Source: an uncultured Acidobacteriaceae bacterium
GTDB lineage: Bacteria; Acidobacteriota; Terriglobia; Terriglobales; Acidobacteriaceae
DNA length: 43,283 bases
Assembly (NCBI GenBank): GCA_903904755.1
Contig: CAIVDV010000045.1
Span: 1-43,283, forward strand
Direction: 5' to 3'
Part shown: piece by piece, positions 16,066 through 22,584 of the stretch
How the letters are laid out: every line of letters starts with the position of its first letter
Position numbering within the stretch: the stretch's first letter is position 1
Position numbers and translations under genes: made by a program
Notes under the pieces: generated by a model
Told to the model about the DNA's origin: nothing
What the model saw: only the letters and a program-made list of their open reading frames with translations
Database searches by the model: none

Positions 16066-18354
16066 GTGATTGTCAGCCGCGTAGTTTGTGCCGCCCTTGT
16101 TGCCACTTTGATTGCCCCACCGCAGATGCTGATGGCCCAGCAGTCTGCCGCAGCGCCGCAACTTGAGGGATATTCCCGTGCGGCATCGGATGCTGAGCGG
16201 GGCTGGGAAGAGAAGTTCCGGGCGGTGCCTGAGCCGGACCGGGTGAAGGAGAATATGCGGCGCTTGTCTGCGAGGCCGCACCACGTGGGCTCGCCCTATG
16301 ACAAGGACAATGCCGAGTGGATGGTGCAGCAGTTCAAGAGCTGGGGCTGGGATGCGGAGATTGAGAACTTCTATGTTCTGTTCCCCACGCCCAAGGATAG
16401 GCTGGTGGAACTGGTTGAGCCGACGAAGTTTACGGCGGGGCTGAAGGAGCCGGTGGTGGCGGAGGATCCGACATCGAACCAGGCGGATGAGCAGTTGCCG
16501 ACGTATAACGCGTACTCCGGCGACGGAGATGTGACGGGGCGGCTGGTGTATGTGAACTACGGCACGCGGGAGGATTACGAGGAGCTGGATCGGCTGGGAA
16601 TCAGCGTGAAGGGTGCGGTGGTGATTGCGCGGTATGGAGGGGCATGGCGCGGCATCAAGCCGAAGGTTGCGGCTGAGCATGGGGCGGTGGGGTGCCTGAT
16701 TTATTCCGACCCAGGGAATGATGGGTATGGTGTGGCGGAGAGCTTTCCCAAAGGTGCCGGGCGGCCGAAAGATGGAGTGCAGCGGGGGAGCGTGAACGAC
16801 ACGGCGTTTCCGGGAGATCCGTTGACGCCCGGGGTGGGCGCGACCAAGGATGCCAAGCGGATTGACATCAAGGACACGCCGATTATCACGAAGATTCCGG
16901 TGATTCCGATTTCGTATGCGGATGCGACTCCGCTGCTGGCCCAGATTACGGGGCGGATTGCGCCGGCAAAGTGGCGTGGGCAGCTGCCGATTACTTACCA
17001 CATTGGGCCAGGGGCGGCGAAGGTGCATATGCGGATGTTCTCCAACTGGGACATCAAGCCGCTGTACAACGTGGTGGCAAAGCTGCATGGGACGGACGCG
17101 GCCGGGGAGTGGGTGATTCGCGGAAACCACCACGATGCGTGGGTGAACGGTGCGGATGACCCAATCAGCGGCATCTCGGCTGAGCTGGAAGAGGCTCGGG
17201 CATTGGGAGAGATTTCCAAGCAGGGCTGGAAGCCGCGGCGGACGATTGTGTACTGCGCGTGGGACGGCGAGGAGCCGGGGACGCTGGGGTCGACGGAGTT
17301 TGTAGAGACCCATGTGAAGGAGTTGAAGGAGCACGCTGTGATGTATTTGAACAGCGACTCGAATGGGCGGGGGTACCTGTGGATGGAGGGTTCGCACGGG
17401 TTGGAGCACTTTATCAACGGGGTTGCCAAGGAGATTGCTGATCCGGAGACGGGGCTGAAGGCGTACGAACGGACGCGGCTGGCGACGATTCTGGAGGCGA
17501 AGGGAAGCGAGCGGGCTGAGGCGCGGGCGGGTGGAGACCTGCATATTGGCGCCCTGGGCGATGGGAGCGATTATGTCGCGTTCCAGGATTATGCCGGAGT
17601 TCCGTCGCTGGATTTGGGATTTGGCGGGGAGGGCCGGGGGAGCGAATATCACTCAATTTACGACGATTTCTACTGGTACTCGCATTTTTCGGACACGAAG
17701 TTTGTGTATGGGAAGGCGCTGGCGCAGACGGCTGGGACGGCGGTGATGCGGATGGCGGATGCGGAGTTGCTGCCGTACAACTTCCGCAATACGGCCGAGA
17801 CAATTGCCACGTATGTGACGGAGCTAAAGGATTTGCTGAAGACTGAGCAGGACGAGGCAGAGGAGCTGAACAAGCAGATTGACGAGGGTGTGTTTGCTGC
17901 GACGGTGGATCCGGAGGAGCCGATTGCTGCGCCGGAGCGGAAGGCGATGCCGCCGTTTGTGAATTTTGCGCCGCTGGAGAATGGGGCGCGGGATTTGAAG
18001 GAGAGCGCGGCGGCGTATGAGGCGGCGGTGGAGGCTGCACAGGCGAATGGCGGCGCGGTGCTGGATACGCCGGGAGTGGCAGCGATCAATGCGGTGCTTA
18101 TCCGGACGGAGAAGGCTTACCTGAGCGAGGCTGGGTTGCCGGACAGGCCGTGGTTCAAGCACCAGCTGTATGCGCCGGGTGCATATACGGGCTATGGCGT
18201 TAAGACATTGCCTGCGGTGCGTGAGTCGATTGAGCAGTACAAGTGGGCGAATGCGGAGAAGGCTGCCGTGGAGATTGGGAAGCTTCTGGAGGATGAGGTG
18301 GCGGTGCTGAAGGAGGCTACCGAGAAGCTGAAGGGGCTGGCGGCTGGAAAGTAG
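16066..18354 (+). CDS. Exported M28-family metallopeptidase, glutamate carboxypeptidase II-like
   Basis: A 762-residue zinc peptidase expected to remove C-terminal residues from peptides outside the cytoplasm. A signal peptide (VVCAALVATLIAPPQMLMAQQ) precedes a protease-associated insert and the M28 core. The two-zinc ligands of the family are visible in order: His in GNHHDAW, Asp in GADDPISG, Glu-Glu in WDGEEPG, Asp in NSDSNGR and His in EYHSIYDD. The C-terminal 180 residues match the helical dimerisation domain seen in transferrin receptor and GCPII relatives. GTG 16066 was chosen because GGGAGAG lies just upstream and the signal peptide begins there; a longer in-frame start at 15964 gives no signal peptide. 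It ends one base before the convergent MBL gene. Confidence 0.9.
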   Translation: MIVSRVVCAALVATLIAPPQMLMAQQSAAAPQLEGYSRAASDAERGWEEKFRAVPEPDRVKENMRRLSARPHHVGSPYDKDNAEWMVQQFKSWGWDAEIENFYVLFPTPKDRLVELVEPTKFTAGLKEPVVAEDPTSNQADEQLPTYNAYSGDGDVTGRLVYVNYGTREDYEELDRLGISVKGAVVIARYGGAWRGIKPKVAAEHGAVGCLIYSDPGNDGYGVAESFPKGAGRPKDGVQRGSVNDTAFPGDPLTPGVGATKDAKRIDIKDTPIITKIPVIPISYADATPLLAQITGRIAPAKWRGQLPITYHIGPGAAKVHMRMFSNWDIKPLYNVVAKLHGTDAAGEWVIRGNHHDAWVNGADDPISGISAELEEARALGEISKQGWKPRRTIVYCAWDGEEPGTLGSTEFVETHVKELKEHAVMYLNSDSNGRGYLWMEGSHGLEHFINGVAKEIADPETGLKAYERTRLATILEAKGSERAEARAGGDLHIGALGDGSDYVAFQDYAGVPSLDLGFGGEGRGSEYHSIYDDFYWYSHFSDTKFVYGKALAQTAGTAVMRMADAELLPYNFRNTAETIATYVTELKDLLKTEQDEAEELNKQIDEGVFAATVDPEEPIAAPERKAMPPFVNFAPLENGARDLKESAAAYEAAVEAAQANGGAVLDTPGVAAINAVLIRTEKAYLSEAGLPDRPWFKHQLYAPGAYTGYGVKTLPAVRESIEQYKWANAEKAAVEIGKLLEDEVAVLKEATEKLKGLAAGK

Positions 18355-19050
18355 CTAGACGTCGATTCCCCATATACCGGAGCGCAATCCCTTTTGCAGC
18401 CAGGGGTTGCGCTCTTTTTCCGCGCCGATGGTGGTGGCGGGGCCGTGGCCGCAGAGGACGCGGGTCTCTTCGGGGAGTACGAGGAGCTGGGAGTGGATGG
18501 AGGTGAGGATCTGGTGGCCGTCGCCGCCGGGGAGGTCAGTGCGGCCGATGCTGCCGGAGAAAAGGGTGTCGCCTGCAACGAGGAGATTCAGGGGGGCGAA
18601 GTGGAGGCAGACGCTGCCCTGCGTGTGGCCGGGGGTGTGGAGGACCTGGGCAGGAAAGGCAGGGAGGCCGACGGTGAGGCCGGCATCGAGGCTGGCATCG
18701 GGGGGAGCGACTTCCGGAGTGGGGACGCCGAGCCAGCCGGCCTGCATCTCCATCATTTTGAGCAGGGGCAGGTCGTCCTGATTGAGCAGGATGGGGGCAC
18801 CGGTGAGGCGCTTGAGGCGGAGTGCGCCGCCGATGTGGTCAATGTGGGCGTGGGTGATGAGGATTTGGGTGAGTTTGAGGCCGAGTGAGGTGAGGCGGCG
18901 ATGGATGCGGGCGATGTCCTCGCCAGGGTCGATGACGATGGCTTCGTGGGTGGCGGGGTCGCCGAGGATGGTGCAGTTGCACTGGAGTGGGCCGACGGGG
19001 AAGGTCTCAAGAATGAAGGCGGACTGTGCGGGTGCGGCGGCGTCGGTCAT
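18355..19050 (-). CDS. MBL-fold metallohydrolase, glyoxalase II-like
   Basis: A 231-residue metallo-beta-lactamase-fold enzyme with all metal-binding motifs: THAHIDHIGG, LHTPGHTQGSVCL, VAGDTLFSGSIGRTD and LCGHGPATTIGAEK. The pattern fits hydroxyacylglutathione-hydrolase or YcbL-like proteins that cleave thioesters. There is no signal peptide, so it is cytoplasmic. The start ATG 19050 comes 9 bases after the stop of the upstream pyruvyltransferase gene, suggesting cotranscription with the surface-polysaccharide pair, though its function seems unrelated. Confidence 0.88.
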   Translation of the reverse strand: MTDAAAPAQSAFILETFPVGPLQCNCTILGDPATHEAIVIDPGEDIARIHRRLTSLGLKLTQILITHAHIDHIGGALRLKRLTGAPILLNQDDLPLLKMMEMQAGWLGVPTPEVAPPDASLDAGLTVGLPAFPAQVLHTPGHTQGSVCLHFAPLNLLVAGDTLFSGSIGRTDLPGGDGHQILTSIHSQLLVLPEETRVLCGHGPATTIGAEKERNPWLQKGLRSGIWGIDV

Positions 19051-19059
19051 GGCTTGATT

Positions 19060-20127
19060 TTAACTGGCTGTGGCCTGGCGGAAGGCGAGGGCGCGCTGGC
19101 GCTGGAGCTGGCGAAAACGGAGGAGCGCGGCACTTGCCTGGTCCCAGGAGAAGCTTTCGCCGGAGGTGCGGGCCTGGTCGATGAGCTTGCGAGTGACGGC
19201 AGCGGGGTCTGCACCGAACGCTTCAAGGCCGATGCTTTCGAGCAAGTCGTCGTGCTTGTCAGCGTAATTGATGGAGAAGAATGGGCAGTGGGCGAGGATG
19301 GCGGATGCGGTGAAGTGGAGGCGTTCGCCGAGTGCAAACTGGGCACGGCGGAAATGGGCGAGGGCTTCCGGGAGGTTCCTGGGGACGGGGAGTAGCTGGA
19401 TGGCGGGGAAGCGCTGCTGGAGTTCGCGGGCGATTTCGATATCGATGGCGTGGCAGGGAAGGAACTGGACCTGGCCGCCGCGGGCGAGGTGGTCGGTGAT
19501 GACGGAATCCATGGCGGCGCGGCAGGCGAGGAAGTTTGGGTAAGGCTTGTGGGTGCCGCAGTTGATGAGCAAGGTATTGGAGATGGTGCCGGTGGGGCGC
19601 GCCAGAGCGGGGTCGTAGAGGGCGAAGCTGGCATCGCCAATGGGATTGACTGTGCCGGGAACCGTGGCCATGAAGTTTGCAGCGGAACGGGAGCCGCGGA
19701 CGCCGCCGGAGACGGGGTTGCGGAAGAAGCGGAGCCAGTCGGGGTTCCAGAAGCTGGTTTTGTAGACGCCGGTGCCGTGGAGGAAGATTTGCTTTCCCTG
19801 TTCGGCGAGACGGCAGAAGAGGGAGCTCTCGTAGAAGCTGGGACCGATGAGGGTTCCGCCGCCGATGACGATGCCTGCGTAACGGCCGGGGATGAGGCGG
19901 GAGACGAGGAGATGGCTGAGCGGCATGATGCGCTGGATGGGGACGAGGATATCGGGCTGAAAGATTTCCTTTGTTGCCTGATAGACGAGTTCGTCGCCAT
20001 AGTTGTTGTCGCCGAGGTAGCCCTGATAGGCGTAGGCCTTGCGGCCGCCGAGAAGTTGGCGGAAGGGAGGGAAGATTCCCAGCCGGTAGGCAATGCGGAT
20101 GTAGTTTTTAGCTCGCCGAAAGGGCAT
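19060..20127 (-). CDS. Polysaccharide pyruvyltransferase family protein
   Basis: A 355-residue member of the family that transfers pyruvate from phosphoenolpyruvate onto sugars of cell-surface polysaccharides. Visible signatures are the N-terminal GYLGDNNYGDELVY, the VIGGGTLIGPSFYES loop, and GERLHFTASAILA near residue 275. No signal peptide or membrane helix is seen. It overlaps the upstream flippase gene by 20 bases, so translation is probably coupled. This supports a role in making or decorating an exported glycan. Acceptor sugar is unknown. Confidence 0.85.
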   Translation of the reverse strand: MPFRRAKNYIRIAYRLGIFPPFRQLLGGRKAYAYQGYLGDNNYGDELVYQATKEIFQPDILVPIQRIMPLSHLLVSRLIPGRYAGIVIGGGTLIGPSFYESSLFCRLAEQGKQIFLHGTGVYKTSFWNPDWLRFFRNPVSGGVRGSRSAANFMATVPGTVNPIGDASFALYDPALARPTGTISNTLLINCGTHKPYPNFLACRAAMDSVITDHLARGGQVQFLPCHAIDIEIARELQQRFPAIQLLPVPRNLPEALAHFRRAQFALGERLHFTASAILAHCPFFSINYADKHDDLLESIGLEAFGADPAAVTRKLIDQARTSGESFSWDQASAALLRFRQLQRQRALAFRQATAS

Positions 20128-21403
20128 CTTTGCGCCTCATGTTCAGGTAGAAATATCCAAGCCGGAGTAGCCAGAAGGCCAGGGAAGTGTAAAGGCCGAA
20201 GAGCAGAGCGCCGGAGACCTCATGGAGGGGGAGAAGGAAGGCCAGGATGATCTGGGTGAGGATGGCAAAGGGGATGAGCACCACGGGCGGGACGACGATG
20301 CCGCGGGCGGAGAGCAACTGGCTGGTCATGGAGCTGATCATGGCGATGCAAGCCGCGGCAAAGGCGAGGACGAGCTCGTGATTGAGCCCGCCGAAGCGTT
20401 TGCCGAGGAGCCAGAGAATCTGTGTGCCGAAGAGGTAAGCGCCAGTGACAACGGCGATGCTGATGCCGATGAGGGCGGCCTGGGAGACGATGAAGCGATG
20501 GAGGATGAGGCTGCGGTCATGGTTGAGGCGTGCGAAGCGGGGAACCATAAGGGTGGCGCAGAGGGTGTTGAGCACGGCCATGGCCTGGGAGAGGCCGGTG
20601 AGGCCGCCGAGTTGGCCGATAGCCTGTGTGGAGCCGAAGATGGAGATAATCCAGATGGTGATTTGGCCGGCGACGCAGGAGTAGAGGGAGGCCGGCAGGA
20701 GTCGGTAGGAGATGGCGAGGATCTCCTGCCTGGCGACGGGGTCTGGCGGAACGGACATGTCCGCGTATTTCTTTGTGATGGTGCGAAGGCGGATATTTGC
20801 CCACATGCGTGAGATTCCGGTGGCAAGGACGGCGAGGGCGCAGATGGGGAGGGTGAAGACGGTAGCCGCGGTGAGGATGGTTCGCGCGAGTGCGGCAAGA
20901 ATCTGGTTGCGCTGGAGGGCGACGATGTCCTGGCGGAGTTTTGGGGCGACTTCAAGGAGTGAGTCAGAAAGAGAAGCGAAGAAGGTGGGGGCGAGGCAGG
21001 CTAGAACCAGAAGACTGACTGACCAACTGGCACCGTGATGGCGCATGAAGTAGATGAGAACCGGGGCTGCCAGGGCGCTGAGGAGCGCGAACCGACGGCG
21101 GAGGGCAAGGCCGGTGACGACCACAGCACCGAGTTTCTGAGGGTCCTTCCAGACGCGTCCACCCCGGGCGAGGACGCCGGCCGCGACGCCGCCGTCCGCA
21201 AGGGCGACCATGGCGCTGAGCATGGCTGTGGCGAGGGTGTAGTAGGCGTATTCGTTGGTGGGAAGGCGGCGAACGATGAGGATGCCTGAGAGGAAGCCGA
21301 GACCCTGAATCAGCGACTGGGCACCGAAGAGAATCCCGAGGAGGCGGGACCATTCTTTCGCTCTATGGTGATACTTTCCGAGAAAAGGAGTTTTCTGCGT
21401 CAT
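20108..21403 (-). CDS. Polysaccharide flippase (Wzx/MATE-like)
   Basis: A 431-residue membrane protein with about twelve hydrophobic helices, starting with FGAQSLIQGLGFLSGILIVRR, of the oligosaccharide flippase type. These proteins move lipid-linked repeat units across the inner membrane. The in-frame GTG at 21409 and ATG at 21403 are both possible; ATG was chosen, although neither has a strong Shine-Dalgarno. Its neighbour is a pyruvyltransferase (20-base overlap), so the pair probably serves one glycan. No glycosyltransferase or polymerase gene is adjacent within the window. Confidence 0.8.
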   Translation of the reverse strand: MTQKTPFLGKYHHRAKEWSRLLGILFGAQSLIQGLGFLSGILIVRRLPTNEYAYYTLATAMLSAMVALADGGVAAGVLARGGRVWKDPQKLGAVVVTGLALRRRFALLSALAAPVLIYFMRHHGASWSVSLLVLACLAPTFFASLSDSLLEVAPKLRQDIVALQRNQILAALARTILTAATVFTLPICALAVLATGISRMWANIRLRTITKKYADMSVPPDPVARQEILAISYRLLPASLYSCVAGQITIWIISIFGSTQAIGQLGGLTGLSQAMAVLNTLCATLMVPRFARLNHDRSLILHRFIVSQAALIGISIAVVTGAYLFGTQILWLLGKRFGGLNHELVLAFAAACIAMISSMTSQLLSARGIVVPPVVLIPFAILTQIILAFLLPLHEVSGALLFGLYTSLAFWLLRLGYFYLNMRRKDALSAS

Positions 21404-21420
21404 GAGCACCGTAGGGCGGG

Positions 21421-21446
21421 GTTTCCGCCAGTGTTCTGGCGGAAAC
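21421..21446. repeat. Strong hairpin at the secG-flippase junction
   Basis: GTTTCCGCCAG (21421-21431) pairs perfectly with CTGGCGGAAAC (21436-21446) around a TGTT loop, 11 bp in all. It touches the secG stop codon and lies 17 bases before the flippase start. No T-run follows on the minus strand, so it may attenuate, stabilise the secG end of the message, or act only as a weak terminator. Confidence 0.6.
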
Positions 21447-21751
21447 TACTTACCGGACTTGGCGGGCGCACTGGTCTTGACGTCAGAGAAGACCGAGTGG
21501 CTGGTGCCATTAGAGCGCAGGTACAGGATGGTGAGGGAAAGGGAGGTGACCATGAAGGCGATAGCGGCCCAGGTGGTCATGCGGGTGAGCAGGTTTGCTG
21601 CGGCGCGGGGGCCGAAAGCAGTCTGTGAACCCTGACCGCCGAAGGTGCCGGCGAGGTCGGCGCTTTTGCCCTGCTGGAGCAGGACAACGCCGATGAGGAA
21701 GATGCACACGATAACGTGGAGCGTAACAACTGCGTAGAGCAGGAAATTCAT
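21446..21751 (-). CDS. secG: Protein translocase subunit SecG
   Basis: A 101-residue membrane protein with two helices, the first in YAVVTLHVIVCIFLIGVVLL and the second in TTWAAIAFMVTSLSLTILYL. Between them lies the conserved cytoplasmic loop with LLQQGKSADLAGTFGG. SecG assists SecYEG-dependent export. The Ser/Lys-rich tail is typical of the family. A tRNA-Leu gene lies 85 bases upstream on the same strand, so they may share a transcript. Confidence 0.93.
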   Translation of the reverse strand: MNFLLYAVVTLHVIVCIFLIGVVLLQQGKSADLAGTFGGQGSQTAFGPRAAANLLTRMTTWAAIAFMVTSLSLTILYLRSNGTSHSVFSDVKTSAPAKSGK

Positions 21752-21835
21752 TCTTCTGACTACTTTCGAAGTTCCCAGGGTACGGGCCTAAGGCGGGCTT
21801 TGCCTCGTGCCAATGGCCCGTTCGGGAGGAATATT

Positions 21836-21920
21836 TGGTGCGGAAGGGGGGACTTGAACCCCCACGCCTTTCAGCGCAAGCACCTCAAGCTTGTGCGTCT
21901 GCCAATTTCGCCACTTCCGC
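21836..21920 (-). tRNA. tRNA-Leu, anticodon GAG
   Basis: Read on the minus strand, the sequence starts GCGGAAGTGGCGAAATTGG and closes with CTTCCGCA followed by an encoded CCA (21838-21836). The anticodon loop TTGAGGT carries GAG between an AAGC/GCTT stem. The T-loop GTTCAAGTC is present, and the variable arm is long, as in class II leucine tRNAs. It should read CUC and CUU codons. Confidence 0.96.
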
Positions 21921-21937
21921 ACTGCGGCAACTTTCTG

Positions 21938-21943
21938 AGTATA
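21938..21943 (-). promoter_or_regulatory. Candidate -10 box of the tRNA-Leu gene
   Basis: TATACT on the minus strand lies 17 bases before the mature tRNA 5' end. The expected -35 area (TTCCTT, 18 bases further) is poor, so only the -10 is supported. Confidence 0.4.
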
Positions 21944-21979
21944 GCAAATGAATCGGGGGAGAAGGAATGGCTGAGGGAA

Positions 21980-22528
21980 TCATCGGGGAGTCATGCGGCT
22001 GCGCAGTCGCTGCTCGGCGTCGTTGCTCCAGTAGCGGCAGTCGAGGCGGATGAAGACGGAGGTGTAGGGGATGGTCATGCGGGTTTTGAGAACGAGGATG
22101 TGGTACTGGCGGCTCTGCTGGTCAATGAGGTCGAGGATTTGCTGATGTGGCTGGTAGGTAGTGGGCAGGTCTCGCAGGAGATCTGCGATGTCGGAGCGGT
22201 ATTTGCCGACGCCGGGTGCATCGTCGTCGGTGACGAAGGGCAGCTCAGAGTCGAGGGTGATTTGGGGGCGGACGTGAGGGGAGCGTGCGACGAGGGAGAG
22301 GACTTCGCGGACGACCTCCTGGTGATCGCCGCCGGTGTCGATGGTTTCAACGCCCTGGGAGGCCTGGAGGGGATAGGCGGAGTCGACGATGAGGATCCAA
22401 TTGCGGTGCCCCAGAAGGGGCATCTCCTGCTCGACCTGCTGACGCCAAACGGAGGAGGGGGGCGGGGTGGCCGGGGCGAGGGTGGCGGTGGCGGCGATGA
22501 GGGTGAGGACAACTGCCAGATTGCGCAT
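21980..22528 (-). CDS. Small exported protein of unknown function, possibly RbsD/FucU-like
   Basis: A 182-residue protein beginning with a signal peptide (MRNLAVVLTLIAATATLA) and a good AGGAAGG Shine-Dalgarno. An upstream in-frame ATG at 22588 overlaps the GH116 stop as ATGA but has no matching signal start, so 22528 is preferred. The body contains LLGHRNWILIVDSAYP, GVETIDTGGDH and LKTRMTIPYTSVFIRLDC. The GHRNWILIVD(S/A) stretch recalls the GHGDxIVIADAN motif of RbsD/FucU sugar-anomer mutarotases, but this is weak recognition. It lies 56 bases downstream of the GH116 gene and is probably in its operon, so a sugar-related extracytoplasmic role is inferred. Confidence 0.6.
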   Translation of the reverse strand: MRNLAVVLTLIAATATLAPATPPPSSVWRQQVEQEMPLLGHRNWILIVDSAYPLQASQGVETIDTGGDHQEVVREVLSLVARSPHVRPQITLDSELPFVTDDDAPGVGKYRSDIADLLRDLPTTYQPHQQILDLIDQQSRQYHILVLKTRMTIPYTSVFIRLDCRYWSNDAEQRLRSRMTPR

Positions 22529-22584
22529 GGTGCGTGCCTTCCTGAGTTGCGATGCAGGGATGACGGGGCGGAGGCTGGAAGCGC

